NCBI RefSeq assembly: GCF_009755815.1 | Contig: NZ_WRPK01000002.1 | Location: 496,001 to 560,000 of the forward strand | Reading direction: 5' to 3' | DNA from: Flavisphingomonas formosensis | Lineage (GTDB): Bacteria > Pseudomonadota > Alphaproteobacteria > Sphingomonadales > Sphingomonadaceae | DNA length: 64,000 nt | Part shown: positions 53,223 through 61,351 of the stretch, in pieces | Layout: every line of letters starts with the position of its first letter | Position numbering within the stretch: position 1 is the stretch's first letter | Position numbers and translations under genes: made by a program | Notes under the pieces: generated by a model | Seen by the model: only the letters and a program-made list of their open reading frames with translations | Databases searched by the model: none | Told to the model about the DNA's origin: nothing

Positions 53223-53840
53223 TCAGAAGCGGTAGCCGATGCCGCCGACAACCTGATTACGGTTCAGATGCAGACTGAGATCCGTGTAGTCGTCGCGAAC
53301 CGTCTTGTAATGCGTATAGCGATATTCCGCCTTCAGATAGACATTGCTGCTGAGCGCATATTGCGTGCCGACACCAACCCGGATGCCGCCGCGGTTCGCA
53401 CCCTCGGAGAAGTTGTTGGACGGATACAGATAGTCCTTATAGGTCAGCTTCGCGCGGCCATTCGCATAAGCGACCTTTGCGTAGACCAGCGCAACCTTGC
53501 TGACGACCGCACCAGCGCGCACGCCGGCCTCGAAATTGCGGCCAGCCTTGAGGCAAGCCCGGTCGTCGCCATAGACTTCGGTGCATTCCTTGGCCGTCGA
53601 GAAATCGACGCCGGCGTAAGGCCCGAATACGAAGCCGCCGCTCTGATAGTCCCAGCCTGCTTCGACACCGTAGTTGAAGCCCGTCTTATGACCCTTCAAC
53701 GAGTCATAGCCGTCGCTGATCTTCGCACCAATGCGATCCCAGCCACCGTTGACCTCGACGCGGAAGCCGTCGAAGGTGTCGGCAAAAGCCGGCGCAGCCA
53801 CGAACAGCGCCGCGGCAGACGCAATAGCAAATTTCATCAT
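53223..53840 (-). CDS. Outer membrane beta-barrel protein
   Basis: A 205-residue protein with a signal peptide (MMKFAIASAAALFVAAPAFA). The mature part alternates hydrophobic and polar residues as eight strands: FRVEVNGGWDRIGA, VEAGWDYQSGGFVFGPYAGVDFS, VYLKAEYRYTHYKT. It ends in GGIGYRF, the terminal Phe signal for BAM insertion. It resembles OmpA/OmpX or porin-family small barrels of sphingomonads. The Met pair at 53840/53837 follows GGGGAAG. Two cysteines (ECTEVYGDDRAC) could form a surface loop disulfide. Role unknown. Confidence 0.8.
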   Translation of the reverse strand: MMKFAIASAAALFVAAPAFADTFDGFRVEVNGGWDRIGAKISDGYDSLKGHKTGFNYGVEAGWDYQSGGFVFGPYAGVDFSTAKECTEVYGDDRACLKAGRNFEAGVRAGAVVSKVALVYAKVAYANGRAKLTYKDYLYPSNNFSEGANRGGIRVGVGTQYALSSNVYLKAEYRYTHYKTVRDDYTDLSLHLNRNQVVGGIGYRF

Positions 53841-54031
53841 GTCGAAAAACTTCCCCTGAATCACAATATATTAGCGGCCATTATTGACCTGCGCGCCCCG
53901 AGCGGGGCCCTTAGATGCCGCGGCGCATCATTGCAACCCGGTAATATGCCATAACGGATACGAAAGGGCTTTCGCACAATAGCTTACCCGCTCAGCAGCC
54001 CCATTTTTCGGCGTTTTGCGGAAAACCGCAC

Positions 54032-54730
54032 CTATCCGCCGCCAAGGTGCCGGAGCAGCTCCCCTTCGGGTTTCAGCACGTCGATGAACAGCCTCTCCGG
54101 CGTCTTGCGACATGTCTCTACCGCGGCGCGCCAGCGCTCGTCGAAATCGCGATTGACCTTGCCCATCGCGGAGGGATCCAGTTCGCCCTTTGCCGTGCGG
54201 CTCTTGGCGATCATCGAGAAACCGAGCGTCATCAGATAGAAATCGTCATGCGCATCGGCGGGCCAGGTGGCGTACCACCAGTCATAGTCGCGCACCACCT
54301 GATCGCAGCGATAACGCAGCACACCGCCGCCCTTGCCCGGCCCCTTGGCATTGCTGAATTCGAACGGCATGCGAACCGGTACCGCGATCGCGGTCCCCGC
54401 CGCATCCCGCGCCGGATCGAACAGGCTCGCCTGCGCGGCGGCGAGCGCGGCGGCGTCGAGCCGCGCGGAGCGGGTGCTCAGCGCTATGCTGGCCTCCGTC
54501 ATGCGCCCGTCCGCGCCGACGATGCCGGAAACGATCGCCTTGCCGAACTCGCCCGCCTCCCGCGCACCCTCCGGGAATTCCGCTTCCGGGCCGGACTTGA
54601 AGACGGGCGGTGCCTTCATCGCCGCGCGGTTCGCCCGCGCAGCCGCCATGGCCGCCGTCTCGGCAACGGCGCCCGTGGCAGTATCCGGCGCAGCGGCAGC
54701 CAAGACGAACATCAGGAGGCCCGGCACCAT
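54032..54730 (-). CDS. TonB C-terminal domain-like secreted protein
   Basis: A 232-residue protein. A short hydrophobic start (MVPGLLMFVLAAAA) acts as signal or anchor. The middle (EFPEGAREAGEFGKAIVSGIVGADGRMTEASIALSTRSARLD, then FDPARDAAGTAIAVPVRMPFEF) matches a TonB C-terminal domain. There is no proline-rich spacer, so it is unlikely to work as an energy transducer. The last 90 residues (YRCDQVVRDYDWWYATWP...) are an extra region of unknown role. ATG 54730 is the likely start. It is back to back with the UGSC-type gene. Confidence 0.65.
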   Translation of the reverse strand: MVPGLLMFVLAAAAPDTATGAVAETAAMAAARANRAAMKAPPVFKSGPEAEFPEGAREAGEFGKAIVSGIVGADGRMTEASIALSTRSARLDAAALAAAQASLFDPARDAAGTAIAVPVRMPFEFSNAKGPGKGGGVLRYRCDQVVRDYDWWYATWPADAHDDFYLMTLGFSMIAKSRTAKGELDPSAMGKVNRDFDERWRAAVETCRKTPERLFIDVLKPEGELLRHLGGG

Positions 54731-54943
54731 CACGCACCATCTCCGACCAGGGTCATCGAAGGCGCAGCATAGCGAGGCGATGCGCGACCGTCATCGTCGG
54801 CACGGCCCGATCTTCTGGCCTCATTTCACTATCGACGCCCTGCGGAAACGGCGCTTCGTGGCGACGCGCCCACGAGCGCCATGATATGTTCGGAACGAGA
54901 AGCGCCGATATGAACCGGCAAAGCATAGCGAGAGGATGACCCA

Positions 54944-56677
54944 ATGCACGGCACGGTGACGCAGGCCAGCCTTACCATCGTCAATCCCGTCGCGGAGGCG
55001 CAGACCGACGTCGATCCGACGACCCGCTTCAAGCCCGCGCCGCGGCCCGCCACGCTCGACGGCAAGACGGTGGCGCTCTACTGGAACGGCAAGCAGAACG
55101 GGCTCGACGCGCTGGCCCAGGCCAAGCTTCGCCTGTCCGAGCGGTTCAGGGACGTGCGCTTCATCGAGCTGACCGGCGAAATGGGCGGGGTGCTGCGCTA
55201 CATGTCGCCCGAGCAGCTCGACCATGTCGCCGCCGAAGCCGATGCCGCCGTCTGCACCACCGCGGATTGCGGCAGCTGTACGAGCTGGCTGATGCGCGAC
55301 CTCTGCGAGCTGGAAAAACGCGGCGTGCCCGCGGTCGGCTTCACCGCGGTGATCTTCGACGAGGATTCGCGCTTCTCCTGCAAGACCTTCGGCGTGCCTG
55401 AGGCGGTGCCGCTGATCGTGCCGCACTGCTTCTCGAACAAGTCCACCGCTGAGATCGGCGAGATGGTGGACGGCGTGTTCGACCGGCTGGTCGACGCGCT
55501 GACCGTCGATCGCACGATCATGGAGGCGCCGCCGCAGTTCGACAGCCTCGTCCTCGACAATGCGCCCGAGCTGGTCTTCCACGGCGAGGACCTGATGGAC
55601 GCGTTCGAGACGATGCAGCGCCGCTTCGTGCGCAACGGCTGGTCGGACGGGCTGCCGCTGATGCCGCCGACCCATGCCAAGGTGGAGGCGATGATCGCCG
55701 CATCGGGCCGCGACGGATCCGAGGTGGTCGGCCTGTTCGCGCCCGGCTTCGGCGTCGGCACGGTACGCAAGATCGCGGCCAATGCGGTGATGGCGGGATG
55801 CCGGCCGGAGATGATGCCGGTGATCATGGCCACGGTCGATTGCGTGCTCGATCCGTCGCTCGGCCTGCGCACCTGGGCGATGTCGACCGGGCCGCAAGCG
55901 CCGCTGATCTGCGTCTCCGGCCCGATCGCCGACGAGATCGGCATGAATCGCGGCATCTGTGCGCTCGGGCCGGGCTCGATCAGCGAGGTGAACGTCGTGA
56001 TCGGCCGTGCGCTCCGGCTGATCGTGATGAATGTCGGTCTCTCCTACCCCGGCATATCGGACATGGACACGATCGGCTCCTCGATGAAATTCTCCGCCTG
56101 CGTGGCCGAGAATGAGGATCGCACGCCCTGGGCCTCGTGGCGCGAGCAGATGGGCTTTTCCAAGGACGAGAGCACCGTCACGGTGAACGTGCCCTATGGC
56201 ATGACCGAATTCTTCGATTTCAAGAACACGACCTGCGAAGGCTTGGTCGATACGCTGGCGACGCTGACCGCCAACACCTGCGGATCGCCCTCGATGGGCG
56301 AGTGGCTGATCAAGAAGGATGCGCCGCTCTCCGCCGGCTATCCCTTCCACGGCAAGGTCTCGAACCTGATGCTGCTGGCGCCCGACCATGCCGACGTGTT
56401 CGCGCGCGGCGGTTGGGGGCCGCAGGACATAGCGGAGGCGATCCACCGCCGCACCAAGCTCAGCTTCGCCGACCTGATGCTCAACCAGGAATATGACAGC
56501 TTCCGCACATCCCACCCCGAGCTTGCCTGGCTGGAGGATGCGCCCGAGACGCTGGTCAACGTGATGCCCGGCGTCGACAGCTGGGAATTCTTCGTGGTGG
56601 GCGCATCGGCCGGCCGCAGCCAATATTGCTTCGGCGGCACCCATTCGGTGACCAAGCCGGTGAAGGCGGCCGGCTGA
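54944..56677 (+). CDS. UGSC-type protein (Cys form), two-domain
   Basis: A 577-residue protein. The N-terminal part (GKTVALYWNGKQNG, then AAVCTTADCGSCTSWLMRDLCELEKRGVPAVGF) matches the UGSC family, named for a selenocysteine-containing motif. Here the codon at the Sec position is TGC, so the motif is CGSC. The C-terminal 350 residues (RRFVRNGWSDGLPLMPPTHAKVEAM, ICVSGPIADEIGMNRGICALGPG and so on) form the second half also seen in long sphingomonad versions. No function is established; the motif suggests redox or thiol chemistry. The following NTF2-like gene starts 15 bp after the stop, which suggests an operon. Confidence 0.75.
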   Translation: MHGTVTQASLTIVNPVAEAQTDVDPTTRFKPAPRPATLDGKTVALYWNGKQNGLDALAQAKLRLSERFRDVRFIELTGEMGGVLRYMSPEQLDHVAAEADAAVCTTADCGSCTSWLMRDLCELEKRGVPAVGFTAVIFDEDSRFSCKTFGVPEAVPLIVPHCFSNKSTAEIGEMVDGVFDRLVDALTVDRTIMEAPPQFDSLVLDNAPELVFHGEDLMDAFETMQRRFVRNGWSDGLPLMPPTHAKVEAMIAASGRDGSEVVGLFAPGFGVGTVRKIAANAVMAGCRPEMMPVIMATVDCVLDPSLGLRTWAMSTGPQAPLICVSGPIADEIGMNRGICALGPGSISEVNVVIGRALRLIVMNVGLSYPGISDMDTIGSSMKFSACVAENEDRTPWASWREQMGFSKDESTVTVNVPYGMTEFFDFKNTTCEGLVDTLATLTANTCGSPSMGEWLIKKDAPLSAGYPFHGKVSNLMLLAPDHADVFARGGWGPQDIAEAIHRRTKLSFADLMLNQEYDSFRTSHPELAWLEDAPETLVNVMPGVDSWEFFVVGASAGRSQYCFGGTHSVTKPVKAAG

Positions 56678-56692
56678 TCGGGAAAACGCGCG

Positions 56693-57106
56693 GTGAACGC
56701 GAACCGCATGGCGATCGAGGCGATGCTGACGGCATGGCAGGGCGGTGATTTCGACGCCCTGCCCGCGCTGCTCGCCGACGACGCGCGCTGGACGATCGCG
56801 GGCAGCTCGGTGCTGGCCGGCACGGTGGAGAGCAAGCCCCGCATCCTCGCGCAGATACTCGGCCCGTTTGGCGGGCGTTTCGCGCGATCGCCGGATCGCT
56901 TCCGCCCGCGCACCATTCACGGCATCTATGCCGACGGTGACAGCGTCGTCGCCTGGTTCGACGGCGCGGGCATCACCAACGACGGCTGGACCTATCGCAA
57001 CAGCTATGCCTGGATCATGGCGATGCGGAACGGACGGCTGATACGGGTTACCGCTTTCTTCGACGGCAAAGCGCTCGACGATCTCTGGGAGCGGGTACGG
57101 CCTTAA
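56693..57106 (+). CDS. NTF2-like (SnoaL-type) protein
   Basis: A 137-residue protein of the NTF2 superfamily: MAIEAMLTAWQGGDFDALPALLADDARWTIAG, then RTIHGIYADGDSVVAWFDGAG, and YAWIMAMRNGRLIRVTAFFDGKALDDLWERV. The start is GTG 56693, where GGGAA lies at a fair distance; ATG 56708 is an alternative. It is 15 bp downstream of the UGSC-type gene and should be co-transcribed. The pairing echoes the LLM-NTF2-sulfotransferase operon 6 kb upstream, with NTF2 proteins of similar size. Ligand unknown. Confidence 0.82.
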   Translation: MNANRMAIEAMLTAWQGGDFDALPALLADDARWTIAGSSVLAGTVESKPRILAQILGPFGGRFARSPDRFRPRTIHGIYADGDSVVAWFDGAGITNDGWTYRNSYAWIMAMRNGRLIRVTAFFDGKALDDLWERVRP

Positions 57107-57121
57107 ACTATGCGGACCGGC

Positions 57122-57385
57122 TCAGGCCGCTTCGCGCTCGACCTTGACGCTGAGCGCGGGAGCCTGGGCAGCGAGCACCTCGGCCATCATCGCCTGCAGC
57201 TCCACCTCCGGCAGCACGCACACGCCATCGGCGCAATCCGGATCGACACCCGGCACATAGCCGATGCGCACGAGGCTCTCGTCGACGCCGATCAGGCGGA
57301 TCCGGCTGCCGTCCCGGCGGACCATACGCTCGAAGCGGGAGACGAGGGATTGGGCGACGGTGAGACTGTCTTGCATACGTGCCAT
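57122..57385 (-). CDS. Small conserved hypothetical protein
   Basis: An 87-residue protein: SRFERMVRRDGSRIRLIGVD, then ESLVRIGYVPGVDPDCADGV, then CVLPEVELQAMMAEVLAAQA. The alpha-beta layout and the two cysteines spaced CADGVC recall a degenerate NifU C-terminal-like fold, but the CxxC of true NifU domains is stretched to CxxxxC, so iron-sulfur transfer is unlikely to be supported. Two starts (57385, 57376) are possible without a clear ribosome site. It ends 15 bp from the convergent NTF2 gene. Function unknown. Confidence 0.55.
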   Translation of the reverse strand: MARMQDSLTVAQSLVSRFERMVRRDGSRIRLIGVDESLVRIGYVPGVDPDCADGVCVLPEVELQAMMAEVLAAQAPALSVKVEREAA

Positions 57386-57597
57386 TTAACGCGGCCGGGC
57401 CGCCAGGACCAAGGCGCGTAGGATATGGCGTCTCGATTGCGGCCCGGATTCGACAGCATGACCTTGCGCCACAAGCGACCGCGCGTCGCAGCGGCACTCG
57501 CCAAAGCAGCTCTGGGACAAAAGATAGCAGCGCTTGTGCCGAAATGCGGGCGCTATCGTGATGGGCGAGAACGAACGATGGGATGAGGAGGCTCGGC

Positions 57598-58800
57598 ATG
57601 GACGACGGCCAGAGTGCCGGGACGGGCGAGACGGCCCCGCTCGGCGCGATGGGAAAGGCCTCGCTGCTCTTTTCGTCGCTGCTCTCCGTCTATGCGATCG
57701 TCGGCCTCGCCGTGGTTCTACCCAAGATCGCCGCGCATTTCGCCGACGTGCCCGATGCGCCGGCACTGGTGCGCTTCCTGTTCAATGCGGTCAGCCTCGC
57801 GATGATCTTCGGCGCACCGCTCGCCACGCTCCTGACCGAGCGATATGGGCGCCGGCGCGTGCTGATCGGGGCCGCGATCCTCTACGGCATCGCCGGCATG
57901 GCGGGCGCGCTGGTCGACAATATCTGGATCCTGATCGGCACGCGGCTGGTGCTCGGCCTCGTCACCGCCATCAATTCCACGCTGCACATCACGCTGCTGC
58001 TCACCGCTTTCGACGAAAGCCGCCGGAACCGCTGGATCGGCATCTTCTCGATGGTCGGCACGCTCTGCGCGGTGGCGACCTTTCCCATCGCCGGCGCGCT
58101 CGGCTCGATCGACTGGCGCCTGCCTTTTGCGATGCACCTGATCGCGGTTCCACAGCTGCTGCTGATCCTCGCCGGAGTGCCGGATTCACCGCGCGCCACG
58201 CGCCCGACCGACCGCGCCGCGAACCGACGCGCAGCGGCCGGCGCCGGCTTTCCCGCGATGCTGGTGCTGATCGCACTCGTCACCGGCATCGTCGCCGGGG
58301 GCCACTCCTCCTTCGTTTCCTTCCATCTGGCGGACATCGGCGTCACCGACACCAACAAGATCAGCCTCGGTCTGCTGATCGGCACGCTGGCTGGCGCCGT
58401 GACCGCCTTTGCATTCGGCATGCTGCGCGAGCATGCATCGAACCGGAGCCTCTATTGCGCCGCCTTCGCCCTCGCCGGAGCGGGCGTGATCGGCATCGGC
58501 ATGGCAGCCAGCCTCGCCGGCGTGATGGCGGCGCAGATCGTGGCAGGCTTCGGCATCGGCCTGCTCTCCCCCTGCCTCTACGCGCTGGTCGCCATCACCG
58601 GTCGGCCGGAAGACCGCGCCCGCAACACCGGCTATGCGAAATCCGCTTTCTACGGGGCGCCCTTCATCGCGCAGCTCGGGCTCGAGCCGGTAGCCCGGCT
58701 GATGCAGGCGGGCGGCGCGCTGATCGCGCTCGGCTCCTTCGGACTGATCATCGCGGCGCTGCTCCTAGTCGCCAGGCCGGACCGCATCGCCGCTGCTTGA
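57598..58800 (+). CDS. MFS transporter
   Basis: A 400-residue, 12-helix transporter. Motif A-like LTERYGRRRVLIGAA lies after helix 2, helix 4 carries GTRLVLGLVTAINSTLHI, and the helix 11 region reads ALVAITGRPEDRARNTGYAKSAFYG. It belongs to the general sugar or organic acid/drug part of the superfamily; no substrate can be assigned. The ATG at 57598 has GAGGAGG seven bases upstream. It is followed after 117 bp by a 2-hydroxyacid dehydrogenase in the same direction, so uptake of a 2-hydroxy acid or related compound is conceivable. Confidence 0.85.
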   Translation: MDDGQSAGTGETAPLGAMGKASLLFSSLLSVYAIVGLAVVLPKIAAHFADVPDAPALVRFLFNAVSLAMIFGAPLATLLTERYGRRRVLIGAAILYGIAGMAGALVDNIWILIGTRLVLGLVTAINSTLHITLLLTAFDESRRNRWIGIFSMVGTLCAVATFPIAGALGSIDWRLPFAMHLIAVPQLLLILAGVPDSPRATRPTDRAANRRAAAGAGFPAMLVLIALVTGIVAGGHSSFVSFHLADIGVTDTNKISLGLLIGTLAGAVTAFAFGMLREHASNRSLYCAAFALAGAGVIGIGMAASLAGVMAAQIVAGFGIGLLSPCLYALVAITGRPEDRARNTGYAKSAFYGAPFIAQLGLEPVARLMQAGGALIALGSFGLIIAALLLVARPDRIAAA

Positions 58801-58917
58801 ACACCTGGCGCCCGCCCTTTTGGTCCGGAAAAAGCAAGCCTGGCCTTGGACAGGCACGGTGCAGGCGATGCTAAAGGCACGATCGGGGCTATGACCCGAC
58901 CGGAAAGGATGTGTCCG

Positions 58918-59862
58918 ATGACCGCTTCGCCCGCCCCTCGCGTGATCATGCTCCACGAAGGGCTCTCGAAGCCGCTTGCCGCCATGGCTGACGGCGCTTT
59001 CGTGATCGTCGGCCCCTGGATGGCGGACCAGGGCTGGGATGCCTGGCTGGACGCGGGCAACGGCCGCGGCATTCGCGCGGCGATCACCGCCGGCGCCGAT
59101 CCGTTCGACCGCACGCTGCTCGATCGCCTGCCCGACCTCGAGGAGATCATCGTGTTCGGGGCCGGCCATGAGGGCGTCGATACCGCCCATGCCACAGCGC
59201 GCGGCATCCGCATCAACGCGGCGGGGGCCACGCATGCGGGCGATGTCGCCGATCATGCCGTCGGCCTGATCCTCGCCGCGCGCCGCCGCTTGCTGGAGGG
59301 CGATCGCTGGGTGCGCGAAGGGCGCTGGATGGAGAGCCGCATCGCCCCCAGCCGATCGATGAAGGGCGCCCGCGTCGGCATCGTGGGCCTCGGCAATATC
59401 GGCCGCGCCATCGCCGAGCGGCTCGACGCCTTCGGTTGCGATACGCGCTGGTGGGGACGCGGCGACAAGCCCGGCGTGCCATGGCCGCGCGTTGAATCGC
59501 TCGAGCAACTGGCGGCCGAAAGCGAGGTGCTGGCCGTCGCCATCTACGCCCATGACAGCACGCGCGGCCTCATCTCGCGCGCGGTCATCGAGGCGCTGGG
59601 GCCGGACGGATGCCTCGTCAACGTCGCACGCGGTTTCGTCATCGACGAGGAGGCGATGATCGCCGCACTGAAGGACGGCCGCCTCGGCCAGGCCGCGCTG
59701 GACGTCTTCGCGCATGAGCCGGAGGACGGCAGCCGCTGGCGGGACGTGCCCAACACCATCCTGACGCCGCACAGCGCCGGCGACACGCGCGAATCCTTCC
59801 TGGCGCTCTGCCGCCGCGCGGTGGAGGCGGCAAAGGCCGTGACGATCGGTCAGGCGGCGTAG
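58918..59862 (+). CDS. D-isomer-specific 2-hydroxyacid dehydrogenase
   Basis: A 314-residue NAD(P) enzyme. The Rossmann motif is VGIVGLGNIGRAIAERL near residue 160. The substrate-binding Arg is in CLVNVARGFVID, the Glu in LDVFAHEPED, and the catalytic His in NTILTPHSAGDT. It resembles glyoxylate/hydroxypyruvate reductases. The N-terminal catalytic part has the usual GADPFDRTLLDRLPDLEEIIVFGAGHEGVD pattern. The ATG at 58918 follows AAGGA at good distance; an ATG three codons earlier is possible. Probably linked to the MFS transporter upstream. Confidence 0.88.
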   Translation: MTASPAPRVIMLHEGLSKPLAAMADGAFVIVGPWMADQGWDAWLDAGNGRGIRAAITAGADPFDRTLLDRLPDLEEIIVFGAGHEGVDTAHATARGIRINAAGATHAGDVADHAVGLILAARRRLLEGDRWVREGRWMESRIAPSRSMKGARVGIVGLGNIGRAIAERLDAFGCDTRWWGRGDKPGVPWPRVESLEQLAAESEVLAVAIYAHDSTRGLISRAVIEALGPDGCLVNVARGFVIDEEAMIAALKDGRLGQAALDVFAHEPEDGSRWRDVPNTILTPHSAGDTRESFLALCRRAVEAAKAVTIGQAA

Positions 59863-59899
59863 GCGACCCGCGACAGGGCTCTGGATCCGGACGGGATCG

Positions 59900-61012
59900 T
59901 CATTCCTTCGCCGCCACCGGCAGGCGCGGGATCATCCAGCTTTCGCCCGCTTCCATCGTCCGGAAACGCACCGCATCGATGTGGTGGGCGGCCAGGCTGG
60001 CGCGCAGCCGATTGGGCGGCCCGTCGATCGGCTCGGGACCGAGTTGGAACGTCCCCCAATGCACGCCGAGCGCATAGGCGGCGCCGAGCATCGAGAAAGC
60101 CGCCACCGCCTGCTCGGGATCGATATGGTTTCCAGTCGGCGGGCCGAGCAGCTTGTAGGGCGCGATCGGCAAAATGGCGAAACGGATCGGCGCCTGTCCC
60201 CGCGCCTCGACCGGCCAATGCATGTCACCCGCCCCCGTGTCGCCGGCATAGAAGAGGTCGCCGCCGGGCAAGGTCAGGCGAAAGCCGGTCCAGAGCGCTC
60301 GATCGCGATCGTTCAGCCAGTGCGCGCTCCAATGATGGGCTCGGGTGAGCCGAATGGGTATACCGCGCAGCATGACCGTCTGGCCCCAGTCCCGCGCGAT
60401 CGCTGTGAGGCCGTAATCGGCGAGCAGCGTATCGTTGCCGAGGCCGGCGAGGATCGCCGGCTTGTCGCGCTGCGCCAGGAACTGCAGCGTCGGAATATCG
60501 AGATGGTCGTAGTGATTGTGGCTGATCAGGATGATGTCGATCGGCGGCAGATCGGAAAGCGCGACGCCCGGCGCGCGCACCCGCTTGGGCCCGGCAAACT
60601 GCACGGGGGAGTCCCGCGTCGCCCAGACTGGATCGATCAGGATGTTGAGCCCTTCCGTCTGCACCAGCGTGGTAGCGTGGCCGATCCAGGTGACGCGCAT
60701 ATCCTGCCCGTCGACACGGCGTGGCGGCACGCTGGGACGAATCGGCACCGATGACGGCCAGCCATGATGGCCCGCACGGCCGAGCCCGATTTCGATGAAC
60801 GCGATCGCGCCATCGCGCTGTGCACCGCCCGTGCCGGATTCTCCGTCGGGATTGAAGAAGCGCTTGCCGTCGAAATGCCCCGACGCCGGCCCGGTATAAT
60901 AGACCGGCGCCTCACGGCCGCAGGCCGCCGCCAGCAGCGCGCCGGAAGCGGCGAATGCGGCTCGGAAGAAAGAAGAGAAACGGGAAGGGGCGAGCATCGC
61001 GGCGCGGTTCAT
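59900..61012 (-). CDS. Metallo-beta-lactamase-fold hydrolase lipoprotein, NAPE-PLD-like
   Basis: A 370-residue protein. A hydrophobic leader (FFRAAFAASGALLAAACGRE) ends in a cysteine, so export as a lipoprotein is likely. The zinc motif is ISHNHYDHLDIPTL, then GDTGAGDMHW and NHIDPEQ, with a final HWGTFQLG. The opening GPASGHFDGKRFFNP is typical of the NAPE-PLD-like or RomA/UlaG-like group, whose eukaryotic members hydrolyse N-acyl phosphatidylethanolamine. The bacterial substrate is unknown. The start ATG 61012 places the leader at the N-terminus; the open frame runs to 61135. Confidence 0.8.
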   Translation of the reverse strand: MNRAAMLAPSRFSSFFRAAFAASGALLAAACGREAPVYYTGPASGHFDGKRFFNPDGESGTGGAQRDGAIAFIEIGLGRAGHHGWPSSVPIRPSVPPRRVDGQDMRVTWIGHATTLVQTEGLNILIDPVWATRDSPVQFAGPKRVRAPGVALSDLPPIDIILISHNHYDHLDIPTLQFLAQRDKPAILAGLGNDTLLADYGLTAIARDWGQTVMLRGIPIRLTRAHHWSAHWLNDRDRALWTGFRLTLPGGDLFYAGDTGAGDMHWPVEARGQAPIRFAILPIAPYKLLGPPTGNHIDPEQAVAAFSMLGAAYALGVHWGTFQLGPEPIDGPPNRLRASLAAHHIDAVRFRTMEAGESWMIPRLPVAAKE

Positions 61013-61185
61013 CGCTCCATGAAGCGCGATCCCCGCGGAAGGGCAAGCCTTGCGCCGATATTTCAAGCGGTCGGCATGGTCGCCCCGTGAACGGCCGCCA
61101 TGTTCGATTACCCGTTTCTTGCCAAACGCATGCACAACCCATCCTAGGGACTAAGGGGAGCGTGCCGTGCGCACCGACAAACAAA

Positions 61186-61208
61186 GGGCCCAGCAACGCG
61201 CTGGGCCC
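61186..61208 (-). terminator. Rho-independent terminator after the ABC-F gene
   Basis: GGGCCCAGC pairs with GCTGGGCCC around a five-base loop. On the minus strand TTTGTTTG follows. It lies about 145 bp beyond the stop of the minus-strand ABC-F gene, so it would end that transcript. Confidence 0.7.
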
Positions 61209-61351
61209 AGGTGCCGGCGATTACCCCTGGCGGGGGGCAAATATGGGCCGGTGACTCGGAGTTTACCCGATCGGCCAACCGGCCGCGCCCCGATCCGAAT
61301 ACGGTAACGGGCAGCGCGACGTCGTTAACCACGAGCGCCTGCGCCGCTGCG

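Noticed and set aside
55267-55278. Selenocysteine codon in the UGSC-type gene
   Set aside because: The position is TGC, not TGA, and no SECIS-like hairpin is needed. It is the cysteine form.
54821-56920. A 699-residue minus-strand frame over the UGSC-type gene
   Set aside because: Antisense shadow with a His/Arg-rich, motif-free translation. The plus strand carries the recognisable protein.
59900-61135. Extra 41 N-terminal residues on the metallo-beta-lactamase-fold protein
   Set aside because: They would bury the lipoprotein signal inside the protein. ATG 61012 places it at the N-terminus.
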